Source: Chryseobacterium daecheongense (GTDB lineage Bacteria; Bacteroidota; Bacteroidia; Flavobacteriales; Weeksellaceae). Taken from it: a DNA stretch of 64,000 nt. The position numbers were made by a program, and so were the translations under genes. This document shows positions 8,359-16,744 of the stretch, piece by piece (positions within the stretch are counted from its first letter, which is position 1; each line of letters begins with the position of its first letter). The stretch covers positions 2,418,001 through 2,482,000 of the forward strand of contig CP115858.1 of assembly GCA_027920525.1 (NCBI GenBank). Direction: 5' to 3'. The notes below the pieces were generated by a model. It saw only the letters and a list, made by a program, of their open reading frames with translations, was not told the DNA's origin and made no database searches.

Positions 8359-10842
8359 TTAATTAATATCTGAACCCGCCATTTTGCCAAACTGATGTTG
8401 TGCATTCGTTGTTTTTTTGTTAATGTATTTTGTCAGTTTGTTATATATCATTTTCTTGATGTAATTTTCCATATAGTCAAAGTCAGGTTGTCCTTTTTTG
8501 TTTATAGGCAATACTATTTTTTCACGTCTTATTCTTGGGTCATTTATCTCACGATTGAAACTATATTTTTCACTTAATCGCTTGGTTACACTTGCGATAA
8601 AAAGGTAAATAAATTCATTGAAATTATCGTTTTGAAGTTTTGTCACGTGGTCGCTGGCAACAAAAGAAAAGGGCTGATAAAATGTTGCTCCTACACTTCC
8701 ACTGTTTGCGATAGAAAGACAATTGCTGAAAATTCTAACTTTTTCAGTGTTACTTACAAAACCGTCAATTCCATTGTTTAAAGCTGATGAAGACACATAG
8801 GGAATTGTACCTTTAATATGGTCGTCTTTTTTAAGTCGTTTACCTCTTTGAATTTCTGTAAAAATGTCCTTTAAATAAAATTCACTCCATTCTTTTAGTT
8901 CAAGCTGCTCAACTTCTTTAAATTCGTGGATTATTTCTGTTTTTATGGCTTCAAATAAGTATTCTCTGCCTTGCAAAATCATATTAAATTCAAAAGTGAA
9001 GTAGTCAGCAACAGTTTTTTCAAACTCTTCTTCAATTGGCGTTTCATCATTGAAATAGTAAAATGAATGCAACCATTCGTCTTCTGCTTCAATAGTTGAT
9101 TTAACACAAAAACTTGTTTCTGCTTCTAAGCGGTCAAACCATACATCAAGTAAATGTTGCTTTTTATCTCTTGCTTCAATAGTTTCTATAAGTCCACGAT
9201 GTTTTTGCACTTCAAAACCATCATTTTCAAAATTGATAAATTTTACCTTTTTATCTTTGTAATGTGGAACTCCAGCCGTAAATACTGCAATACAAGGATT
9301 AGTTCCAACGCCATAAAATGAATTTTTGTTAAGTGTGATGACACCTTCCAAAGTATGAAATTTTAATATATTATCTTTAATAGCTTGTTCTTCTTTGGTT
9401 TTACCATTCATCGATGATTGTGGTACAATAACAACCACTTTTGCATCTTGAACAACAGAATTAAGTAAATGTTCAGTAAAGTTAATTTCGTATAGACTTG
9501 GATTACTTTTACTACCCATAGAATAGGGTGGATTCATCATACCAACTGTACATCCTTTTTCTTGTAATAATGCCGGATTAAATTTTAAAAAGTCTTCTTG
9601 TTCCAAATTGCTTTTACCATCTCCACGCAAAATCATATTTGTTGTTGCAATGGTAAACATATAAGGTTGCAATTCTAAACCGTGCAATTGATTTTTTCTA
9701 ATGTTTCTTTGTGTTTCGGGATTGTCAGTTTTTTGCAGCATATCGTGCATAGCAGCAATTAAAAATCCTGCTGTTCCACAGCAAGGGTCTAAGACAGAAT
9801 CAGTAGGTTTTAATTCTACCAAATCACAAAATAATTCGGTAACGTGTTTTGGTGTTAAAACAATTCCTAATGATTGTCCGTCACCACCAGAATAGGACAT
9901 AAATTCTCCATAAAATCTTCCTAAGTAATCTTCGGCAGAATATATGTATTTTATGTTTTTATAAATATTTTCATAAAGAAACTCTGTAAAATGTTTTAAG
10001 GGTGTTTTTTTTAAAAACTCATTTACTTCATTTATTGCTTTTGTGTCTTTAATGACCAAAAATTGGCTTAATAATTTGTCTTTTTTTACTTGTGGAGAAA
10101 CATTTGCTCTACGCAAGTTTTTTTCAATTGCTTCATAAATTTTTTCACCATCTGTATTTGTTTCATCGCCAATTAAACTGTCAATACTGAAACCTTTATG
10201 TTCCATTTCACGCAAAGCCAACAAAATTCCAGAAACAATTAGCGGTTTGTCTTTGTCTTGAATACTTCCGTAATTTCTTAAATCTTCGTGAAGATTTTTT
10301 GCATCCTTGAGGATTTCTTCTGTTGTTTTGTCTTCGGGTGTTTCCTCTTTTAGAATATTCTTTGTGTAGTATTCTTCAATATTTTTTTCGTTGAAAAGTG
10401 TAAACGTTTCAACATCTTCAAGTTCTTTATAGCCTCCTCTTTCATCAATAAAAATTGGTGTTATTTTGTGTCGCTTTTCGTTGCCTGATACACCAAAAAC
10501 AATGAACTTTTTATAGTTTGTATTTTTAGCTAAATGTTTACCATAAAATAAAGCACCATTAACAGCATAATTTTTTACACTTGTTATTTCGCTACATATT
10601 AAATCTTTATCATTTCTTTTTATGTGAAGTGAAACATCTGCTTTGTTTTCAATAATCAAAACGAAGTCTTTAACAATTCCGCTATATTCAGGAAAGCCTA
10701 CTTTGCCTGTTCCAGCTTTTGATGCTGATTTTAAAGCGTTGTCAATGTCTTTTATGTTGCTTCCTTGTGGATGTAAATCAACATTTGCTTCTTTTAGCAA
10801 TTCGTAAACCCACAAATCTGTCAATATTTCTTTCTTCGCCAT
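8359..10842 (-). CDS. Single-chain type IIG-like restriction-modification enzyme
   Basis: This 827-residue protein joins three functions. Residues 1 to about 170 look like a PD-(D/E)xK nuclease domain, with D59 and the IIENKAD motif giving E65 and K67. The middle is a gamma-class N6-adenine methyltransferase with the SAM-binding DPCCGTAGF near 348 and the catalytic NPPY near 434. From about 650 the EWSEFYLKDIF, IPYVSSSAL and SGSVG patterns match one target recognition domain of type I HsdS kind. This arrangement fits BcgI-like or other type IIG enzymes that cut and methylate with one chain. No separate HsdS or HsdR gene lies beside it. The specificity cannot be read from sequence. Confidence 0.85.
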   Translation of the reverse strand: MAKKEILTDLWVYELLKEANVDLHPQGSNIKDIDNALKSASKAGTGKVGFPEYSGIVKDFVLIIENKADVSLHIKRNDKDLICSEITSVKNYAVNGALFYGKHLAKNTNYKKFIVFGVSGNEKRHKITPIFIDERGGYKELEDVETFTLFNEKNIEEYYTKNILKEETPEDKTTEEILKDAKNLHEDLRNYGSIQDKDKPLIVSGILLALREMEHKGFSIDSLIGDETNTDGEKIYEAIEKNLRRANVSPQVKKDKLLSQFLVIKDTKAINEVNEFLKKTPLKHFTEFLYENIYKNIKYIYSAEDYLGRFYGEFMSYSGGDGQSLGIVLTPKHVTELFCDLVELKPTDSVLDPCCGTAGFLIAAMHDMLQKTDNPETQRNIRKNQLHGLELQPYMFTIATTNMILRGDGKSNLEQEDFLKFNPALLQEKGCTVGMMNPPYSMGSKSNPSLYEINFTEHLLNSVVQDAKVVVIVPQSSMNGKTKEEQAIKDNILKFHTLEGVITLNKNSFYGVGTNPCIAVFTAGVPHYKDKKVKFINFENDGFEVQKHRGLIETIEARDKKQHLLDVWFDRLEAETSFCVKSTIEAEDEWLHSFYYFNDETPIEEEFEKTVADYFTFEFNMILQGREYLFEAIKTEIIHEFKEVEQLELKEWSEFYLKDIFTEIQRGKRLKKDDHIKGTIPYVSSSALNNGIDGFVSNTEKVRIFSNCLSIANSGSVGATFYQPFSFVASDHVTKLQNDNFNEFIYLFIASVTKRLSEKYSFNREINDPRIRREKIVLPINKKGQPDFDYMENYIKKMIYNKLTKYINKKTTNAQHQFGKMAGSDIN

Positions 10843-10867
10843 TTATTTTGTTAATTCTTTAATGTCG

Positions 10868-10875
10868 CAAATCTA
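10868..10875 (-). promoter_or_regulatory. Putative -7 box of the restriction-modification gene
   Basis: On the minus strand the sequence is TAGATTTG, matching TAnnTTTG, 26 bases before the start codon of the restriction-modification gene. No convincing -33 element was found. Confidence 0.4.
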
Positions 10876-11008
10876 TGATTTTATTTTTGTTGTTTGTGTT
10901 TTTGTCTATTGTTAATGCGGTCTTCTTTGTTTAATCTCAGCTTGTGAGTACGCTCAATATATCTATAATTTAAAGCTGACACAATTCTATATTCTATAAA
11001 TAATATTA

Positions 11009-11737
11009 TTATACATTAAGCAACTTGGATAATTCTTGGAAGATATTTTCTTCAAAATCATTTGGCTTAACAATTATTGCTCTTGAAAATGTTCCTTTGT
11101 CAAAATTGGTATTATATTCATTTTCCATAGCCTCGATTATTGTAGTATCCTGAAAATCTGGATTGATTATGTGGTTGTCTTTTAGAAAACGGTGAATTCT
11201 TATAAAGGAAGATTTCTGATCTACCAGCAGGTTGTGATTTTCATCAATGAATTTTTTATCTTTTAAAAAGTTGAGAAAAATTTTTGAACTGTTATTACCG
11301 ATCATAATATCTGATAAACGAATTTCCCTATCTGTTTTGCTGTCTAAAGCAAAATATAGAAATAGTGTAGTTTCGGCACCATTTAAAAAATTGCTCTGCA
11401 ATTTCATCAGATTGCTTGAAGTTAGCAGGCTGTTTGATTCTTTTTTATATTGGTCCAAACAGTATTGGATCTTTTCTTCAAAATTGTGATTTCTTGATTC
11501 ATTAATATCTTTGAAATGAAAACTGAAGAAATTGTCTAACTTTTCATATCTAATCAAAAATTCATTTCTCAACTTTTCATCGAGAACGATTCTAGAGGAT
11601 TTCTGCTTGGCTTTTTCAATTCTACTTTGCAAACGTTCTTGAATTTTTTGCCTTCTAATCAGGAAATAAATCATCATTGGATAGCCTATAAATTCTTCCC
11701 AAAAATTCCAACGTCCGTAAAGTTTTTTTTGATCCAT
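11009..11737 (-). CDS. Hypothetical protein next to integrase
   Basis: I do not recognise this 242-residue protein. Residues 15-28 form a short hydrophobic patch (FIGYPMMIYFLIRR) followed by a highly charged helix; whether it spans the membrane is unclear. The rest is predicted to be mostly helical with many Lys, Asp and Glu residues and no catalytic motif I can name. It starts 15 bases after the integrase stop on the same strand, so it is probably co-transcribed with the integrase and belongs to the recombination or maintenance functions of the element. Confidence 0.65.
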   Translation of the reverse strand: MDQKKLYGRWNFWEEFIGYPMMIYFLIRRQKIQERLQSRIEKAKQKSSRIVLDEKLRNEFLIRYEKLDNFFSFHFKDINESRNHNFEEKIQYCLDQYKKESNSLLTSSNLMKLQSNFLNGAETTLFLYFALDSKTDREIRLSDIMIGNNSSKIFLNFLKDKKFIDENHNLLVDQKSSFIRIHRFLKDNHIINPDFQDTTIIEAMENEYNTNFDKGTFSRAIIVKPNDFEENIFQELSKLLNV

Positions 11738-11752
11738 AGTGTAAAGTTGTGA

Positions 11753-12994
11753 TTATTTAAAAACTTCATTCATATAATTGATCTTATCATCCTCACTTGG
11801 TCTGTAGTAAGCATTAAAGACTTCTAAGCTAGTGTGACCAGTGTAACTCATAATTACTTTATCCGGAACTCGTTTGTTTTTCATTATGGTGATGAAACTT
11901 CTTCTAGCAGTATGTGAGGAAATTCTTGTCCAAAACTCAGCTTTTTGATCTACCAACTCATCACCATACTTCATAGTCTTCTTTATTTCATCAGTAAATT
12001 CCAGTTTTTTAAAAACCTCTTTGATATATTCATTCATCTTCTGATTTGTAATACTAGGCAGGTTATAATCATACTTTTCGAGTATTGATTTAGAAATACT
12101 GTTTAAAGGAATTGCTAAGTTTTTAGATTTACTTTTTAAATCGATAACTCTTATGAAATTACCATCAAGATCACTTTTTGAAATCGTGCTGTAATTGCCA
12201 AACCTCATCCCTGTAGTACATCCAAAAACAAAAAGGTCACGTACCCTCTCCAATCTTTTGTTATCACTGAAGTCATAATTGTAAATAAATTCGACTTGTT
12301 CGTAATTTAAAGCTATTTCATCAGTTGTAAATTTCGCAGGTTTTTTGAATGTAATAAAATTGTTATTGTATGTATATTTTTTATTGAGAGCCCAAAGAAG
12401 AAAAGTTTTGAGCAGACCGGCATTTCTATGTAATGTATTTGCAGAATGCTTTTTTTCTTCAATACAATACTTTAAAAACCTATTGTAAAGTTTATCATCA
12501 AATTTTCCCAGACTGATCTTAACTTTACAATTGCTCTCAAAATCTTCGAGTAGATTCTTATTGCATTTGTAACGCTTTAGCGTTGAGTTTGAAATCGAAT
12601 TACCAGTATAGTCATTTTCCTTCTCATCTAAAAACTCCTGGTAAATTCTAAAGAAATCGCTTTTAACAGTAATTTTTTTGAACTTTTCATCGAATCTTTG
12701 TTTAAGAATATCGACTGTAAGTTCTTCATTGATGTTCTTATATCGATTAACAATCTCTGTAAAGAAACTGCTGTAGCGATCTAATTGCATCTTGACGCTT
12801 CGATGAATTTCTGCCCTTTTACTCCTTCCGTTTAGGTCATTTGGTTGTCTGCCTTCAAAATCCCACTCGCTTGGTTTTATTTTCTCACCCGTAGAATAGA
12901 TGAAATTCTTATTTTCGTTGTTGAAAAAAGAACGGAAATAAATTAGAGATTCCTTTGTCCCATTGGGTTGCTTAAGTTTAAAAGTGTAATTCAT
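11753..12994 (-). CDS. Tyrosine recombinase / integrase of the mobile element
   Basis: The protein has 413 residues and the Bacteroidetes integrase layout: an arm-binding N-terminus (SEWDFEGRQP), a SAM-like core-binding domain from about 140, and a catalytic domain from about 215. Catalytic residues are visible: Arg in CTTGMRFGN, Lys in the KSKSKNLAIPL hairpin, HTARRS, then GHTSLEVFNAYY with His387 and Tyr396 or Tyr397. It catalyses integration and excision through the attachment site. The gene lies at the element's right end and is read away from the att remnant. Its promoter is recognisable at 13060-13092. Confidence 0.9.
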   Translation of the reverse strand: MNYTFKLKQPNGTKESLIYFRSFFNNENKNFIYSTGEKIKPSEWDFEGRQPNDLNGRSKRAEIHRSVKMQLDRYSSFFTEIVNRYKNINEELTVDILKQRFDEKFKKITVKSDFFRIYQEFLDEKENDYTGNSISNSTLKRYKCNKNLLEDFESNCKVKISLGKFDDKLYNRFLKYCIEEKKHSANTLHRNAGLLKTFLLWALNKKYTYNNNFITFKKPAKFTTDEIALNYEQVEFIYNYDFSDNKRLERVRDLFVFGCTTGMRFGNYSTISKSDLDGNFIRVIDLKSKSKNLAIPLNSISKSILEKYDYNLPSITNQKMNEYIKEVFKKLEFTDEIKKTMKYGDELVDQKAEFWTRISSHTARRSFITIMKNKRVPDKVIMSYTGHTSLEVFNAYYRPSEDDKINYMNEVFK

Positions 12995-13059
12995 CAGGTG
13001 CCAGTTTAGGTGCTACTTCTTCTATATTTAGACATAAAAACTAAGTATATTAGCTTATA

Positions 13060-13092
13060 CAAATATAGTTAAAATACTGATAAATAGACAAA
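13060..13092 (-). promoter_or_regulatory. Integrase promoter (Bacteroidetes type)
   Basis: On the minus strand a TTTG (13089-13092) is followed after 21 bases by TATATTTG (13060-13067). This is a complete match to the Bacteroidetes -33/-7 pattern, whose usual spacing is about 17-23 bases. The start codon lies 65 bases downstream. Confidence 0.55.
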
Positions 13093-13120
13093 TTACATAT
13101 TTTGAGTTATGTTAAAATAT

Positions 13121-13150
13121 AACAGGTTCGAAAACCTCCAACTCCACTTA
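13121..13150 (+). other. Attachment-site remnant resembling the 3' end of a tRNA or tmRNA
   Basis: The segment contains GGTTCGAAA, a T-loop-like sequence, then CCTCCAACTCCA, which looks like the 3' half of an acceptor stem with its discriminator base. No 5' half of a tRNA precedes it, so it is not a complete gene. It sits between the integrase promoter and a terminator hairpin, as expected of the att copy left when an element inserts into a tRNA or ssrA gene. The CAACTCC stem would pair with GGAGTTG, which is compatible with ssrA, but the T-stem does not pair properly with the local upstream sequence. The intact gene should lie beyond the left edge. Confidence 0.45.
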
Positions 13151-13154
13151 AAAT

Positions 13155-13187
13155 AAACTCCTCATAGTTATTAATTATGGGGAGTTT
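13155..13187 (+). terminator. Terminator hairpin after the att remnant
   Basis: AAACTCCTCAT (13155-13165) pairs with ATGGGGAGTTT (13177-13187) with one G-T wobble and an 11-base loop. Such a hairpin is typical directly downstream of a tRNA or tmRNA gene, supporting the view that the element used that gene as target. Confidence 0.55.
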
Positions 13188-13478
13188 CTATTTTCTCACA
13201 TTGATAAACTATAAAAACGTCATTTAACATTCAGATTAATATTCTCACTATATCCCATATTTATTGAGAATTCTATCTCAAATTACTTAAAATACAATTT
13301 TTACAACAACAAAAAACACCTCACATTGTATTTTCCTTATAATTATTCCAAATATTTAATTAATTTTATAGTTATTTGTATTTTGAATTATTAAAATTAA
13401 TTAAAAAAAGATTTTCATTTTTTTTTATTTCCACAAAGCTAATAAAACCGAAATATCATAAAATTAAACATATAAATT
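13188..13478. other. AT-rich leader of metalloprotease gene
   Basis: This stretch of about 290 bases is extremely AT-rich and holds no gene I can see. It must contain the promoter of the metalloprotease, but I find no exact TAnnTTTG box near the start. Confidence 0.3.
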
Positions 13479-15710
13479 ATGAAAATTAAACAATTATTTT
13501 ATCTGGGAATCTTTATGCTTTCCATTACCCTGGGGAAGGCACAGGATTTTTTCACTACTATTAGTGAAAGATCCATTAAAGCAGATCCTAAAAGCAGAAC
13601 GGTACAACCTGAAAAGTTCCTCACGTACAGCCTGGATGTTAATGCTATAAAGAGCTATTTCAGTGCTGTTCCTGAACTAAAAGACAATGACCCTAAAGAC
13701 AAAGCACCTATCATTGTCCTTCCAATGCCAGATGGTACAAAAGCAAAATTTAAAATCTGGAAATCTTCAGTGATGGCTCCCGAACTTGCTCAGAAGTTTC
13801 CACAGTTGGTTACCTTTACAGGGCAAGGAGTTGACGATCAATACGCTACTATAAAGCTGGATTTTACAGAGCTTGGATTTCATGCTCAGATAAAATCGAT
13901 TGTAAATGGAGATACTTACATTGATCCTTACGCAAAAAACAACATCAACAATTATATCATTTATAAAAAAAGTGATCTGATTGACAGAAAACCAAGAACT
14001 TGTGCAACCAAAGACGAAGATATTGTTCCTGAAAAAAAAAGCGTACAAAAAAGCGTTACTCCAAGCGTAGGTACTCAAATTAGAATTTTCAGATTTGCAG
14101 TAGCCTGTACCGGTGAGTATGCCCAAGCTGCAACAGGATTAACATCTCCCACGGTTGCTCAAACTCTTTCAGCTATTGTTACCTCAGTAAACAGGGTAAA
14201 CGGAGTATACGAACAAGAGGTTGCGGTAAGGCTCATATTAATTCCCAATGAAACTAATATCATCTTTACAAATCCAACAACAGATCCTTTTACAGGTAAT
14301 GATGACGCATATACTTTGATTGATGAAAGCCAGGCTCAGATTGATGCATTAATAGGCAATGCCAATTATGATATAGGACATACTTTCAGTACCGGAGGTG
14401 GTGGACTTGCCGGATTAGGAGTAATATGCAGTACAGGAAATAAAGGAAGCGGAATTACCGGATCTTCTAATCCTGTAGGAGATCCGTATGATATAGACTA
14501 TGTTGCTCACGAAGTAGGACATCAGTTTGGAGGGCCACATACATTCAATGCAACAACAGGAAGTTGCGCGGGTAATCGAAGCGCTTCCAATGCTGTTGAA
14601 CCAGGAAGTGGTGTTACCATCATGGCTTATGCCGGTATTTGTGGGGCAACCAATAATCTGGCACCCAATAGTATTCCTACTTTTCATACCAAATCATTTC
14701 AATCAATCACTACAAAAGTTCAATCGACAAGCTGTCAGGTAACAACTCCGGTTACCAACACAGCACCTGTGGTGAATGCAGGAAACGATTACACAATTCC
14801 TAAAGGAACTCCGTTTAAATTAACAGGTTCTGCTACAGATGCGCAGAATAATGCGCTTACTTATTCATGGGAACAAAATGATGTAGGACCGGCAGGAAAC
14901 TGGAATGCACCAACAGGTAATGCTGCTATATTCAGATCATTTTTACCGGTAACAGTTCCATACAGATACTTTCCAAAACTTACAGACGTAATCAACAACG
15001 TTACCACCAAAGGGGAAATCCTGCCTTCGTATGGAAGAACTATGGAATTCAGATTAACAGTAAGGGATAATAACGCAGGCTGTGCCGGAGTTGCTAATGA
15101 TGACGCCATTATAACAGTAGATGGAAATTCTGGTCCGTTCACTGTTACAGCACCTATGACAGCCGTAAACTGGACAGGTAACTCCACCCAGACCATTACC
15201 TGGAACGTAGCAAACACGACCGCTGCTCCCGTGAGCTGCGCTAATGTAAGTATTTTACTTTCAACAGACGGAGGTCTTACATACCCAACGACGATCGTTG
15301 CTTCTACCGCTAACGATGGTACAGAAACAATTACTATTCCTAATGTAAATACAACACAAGCGAGAATTATGGTTGCGGGCCAAGGTAATGTATTTTATAA
15401 TATCAATCCCGTAAACTTTACCATTACTCAGAATCTGGCTGTCAATGAAGTAAATGGAACCAAAGATGCATTTGTAGTGTATCCTAATCCAAGTAAAGGA
15501 ATTCTAAATATCAGGTTTACCAACTCTAATGAAAATTATGACATCATGATATATGATACGAGTGGAAGACTGGCATTCAGTCAATTGAACAATACATTAA
15601 ATGCTGGTAAAATCGGCACTTTCAATTTAACTCACCTGATGACAGGAGATTATCTTATTAAGATTAAAACCAAAAACATAGAGAAAACCTTGAAATGGGT
15701 TAAAGAATAA
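13479..15710 (+). CDS. Secreted reprolysin-like zinc metalloprotease with T9SS sorting domain
   Basis: The protein has 743 residues. A signal peptide (about 1-21, ending GKAQ) and a propeptide precede the catalytic domain, which begins around FRFAVACTGEYAQ. The zinc motif HEVGHQFGGPHTFN near residue 343 and the later EPGSGVTIMAYAG segment with the Met-turn place it with metzincin (M12-like) proteases of Bacteroidetes. A beta-rich domain follows from about 430 (AGNDYTIPKGTPF). The last 80 residues (VYPNPSKGILN to the basic end) are a type A T9SS C-terminal domain, so the enzyme is probably exported through the outer membrane. It is a shorter relative of the three proteases at 34758-47682 and lacks their FN3 and GEVED modules. 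Confidence 0.9.
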   Translation: MKIKQLFYLGIFMLSITLGKAQDFFTTISERSIKADPKSRTVQPEKFLTYSLDVNAIKSYFSAVPELKDNDPKDKAPIIVLPMPDGTKAKFKIWKSSVMAPELAQKFPQLVTFTGQGVDDQYATIKLDFTELGFHAQIKSIVNGDTYIDPYAKNNINNYIIYKKSDLIDRKPRTCATKDEDIVPEKKSVQKSVTPSVGTQIRIFRFAVACTGEYAQAATGLTSPTVAQTLSAIVTSVNRVNGVYEQEVAVRLILIPNETNIIFTNPTTDPFTGNDDAYTLIDESQAQIDALIGNANYDIGHTFSTGGGGLAGLGVICSTGNKGSGITGSSNPVGDPYDIDYVAHEVGHQFGGPHTFNATTGSCAGNRSASNAVEPGSGVTIMAYAGICGATNNLAPNSIPTFHTKSFQSITTKVQSTSCQVTTPVTNTAPVVNAGNDYTIPKGTPFKLTGSATDAQNNALTYSWEQNDVGPAGNWNAPTGNAAIFRSFLPVTVPYRYFPKLTDVINNVTTKGEILPSYGRTMEFRLTVRDNNAGCAGVANDDAIITVDGNSGPFTVTAPMTAVNWTGNSTQTITWNVANTTAAPVSCANVSILLSTDGGLTYPTTIVASTANDGTETITIPNVNTTQARIMVAGQGNVFYNINPVNFTITQNLAVNEVNGTKDAFVVYPNPSKGILNIRFTNSNENYDIMIYDTSGRLAFSQLNNTLNAGKIGTFNLTHLMTGDYLIKIKTKNIEKTLKWVKE

Positions 15711-15735
15711 AAAGATCTTACTCTGAGCTTAGTAT

Positions 15736-15767
15736 AAAAGGTTGTTTTCATTGTAAAACAACCTTTT
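15736..15767 (+). terminator. Rho-independent terminator of the metalloprotease gene
   Basis: A perfect 13-base stem (AAAAGGTTGTTTT at 15736-15748 with its complement at 15755-15767) lies 26 bases after the stop codon. Confidence 0.75.
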
Positions 15768-15812
15768 GCATTAAAAAAATAACTGGTATTTAATTCCGGT
15801 GATTACTAACTA

Positions 15813-15843
15813 AAAAGGCCTGAGTCAATTAGATTCAGGCTTT
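15813..15843 (-). terminator. Terminator of the AraC-type regulator gene
   Basis: An inverted repeat with the arms AAAGGCCTGA and TCAGGCTTT lies just downstream of the minus-strand AraC stop at 15849. Confidence 0.55.
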
Positions 15844-15848
15844 CTATC

Positions 15849-16658
15849 TTAAAATCCGCCAATTTTACTCGGCGATAATCCATACTGTTTTTTAAATGCA
15901 AATGAGAAGTGAGAAAGATCTTCAAAACCGAGATCCATATAGATATCCGAAGCCATTCTTCCTTTTTCAGCAAGAAGGTAATGTGCCTCCTGAAGTCTTT
16001 TTTGCAAGAGCCATTTTCCAGGAGTTTTTCCAAATATCTTTTCAAAATCCCGTTTAAAGGTAGCCAGGCTTCGTCCTGTGAGATAAGCAAAGCGGTCGAG
16101 ATTTACATTAAAATGATAATTTTTACTCATGAACGCTTCAATATCTATTTTTCCAGGCTCATTAAAATCAAATAGAACATCTTTTAATTCTGGATTTGCC
16201 TGAAGTAACAGAAGAATTGCTTCTTTAATTTTGAGTTCGACCATGCGCGGATCTGAAAGCTGACCGGACTTCTGGTACATCATCAGAGCATCCATATATG
16301 TTTTCAGTTGAGGGCTGGAGTCAAACACAACTAAAGAGTTCGTAGAACATTTTTTTTCAGAAGCCACATCATAAGCAAGACTGAAATCCTGCAAGGTCTG
16401 CTGGTCCAGATGAATGGATAATGATTGGAATTCACCACCGGGAGGGGGTTGTTTCGTAAACTTTAAAAGTTGATTGCGCTTCAGAAAACGTATAGAACCT
16501 TTTTCAGACCGGTAGTCATGGACCCCATCACTTAAAATTAAATCTCCGGCAACCTGATAGCTGATTACATGATCGGATACAAAATGCTCTCCCTGCCTGC
16601 TCAACTGAACATAACAGGAATACACAATATTTCCGTAATCTTGTCTTGTGGTTTTCAT
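15849..16658 (-). CDS. AraC family transcriptional regulator
   Basis: The 269-residue protein has a C-terminal double helix-turn-helix AraC domain from about 170 (LDRFAYLTGRSLATFKRDF, then MASDIYMDLGFEDLSHFSFAFK and the closing YGLSPSKI). The N-terminal 150 residues look like a cupin-type sensing domain. Its target is unknown. It lies downstream of a short-chain dehydrogenase on the same strand, but a strong terminator separates them, so it probably has its own promoter. By context it may control the neighbouring dehydrogenase pair. Confidence 0.88.
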   Translation of the reverse strand: MKTTRQDYGNIVYSCYVQLSRQGEHFVSDHVISYQVAGDLILSDGVHDYRSEKGSIRFLKRNQLLKFTKQPPPGGEFQSLSIHLDQQTLQDFSLAYDVASEKKCSTNSLVVFDSSPQLKTYMDALMMYQKSGQLSDPRMVELKIKEAILLLLQANPELKDVLFDFNEPGKIDIEAFMSKNYHFNVNLDRFAYLTGRSLATFKRDFEKIFGKTPGKWLLQKRLQEAHYLLAEKGRMASDIYMDLGFEDLSHFSFAFKKQYGLSPSKIGGF

Positions 16659-16700
16659 TCCATTACAAATATAATAAAGGATCTTCAGAATAAATTAATA

Positions 16701-16731
16701 AATAAGTGCAAGTATTTCTCTTGCACTTATT
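16701..16731 (-). terminator. Terminator between the minus-strand dehydrogenase and AraC gene
   Basis: AATAAGTGCAAG (16701-16712) and CTTGCACTTATT (16720-16731) form a perfect 12-base stem with a 7-base loop. An outer pair ATCTTCA (16681-16687) / TGAAGAT (16731-16737) could extend it. It lies 14 bases past the dehydrogenase stop. Confidence 0.7.
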
Positions 16732-16744
16732 GAAGATTTGGACA

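Noticed and set aside
13121..13150. Complete tRNA gene
   Set aside because: Only a T-loop-like and 3' acceptor-like segment is present; no D-arm, anticodon arm or 5' acceptor strand precedes it, and the T-stem does not pair.
15806..16090. 94-residue minus-strand ORF inside the AraC gene
   Set aside because: It overlaps the clearly recognised AraC-type DNA-binding domain in another frame and has no family pattern.
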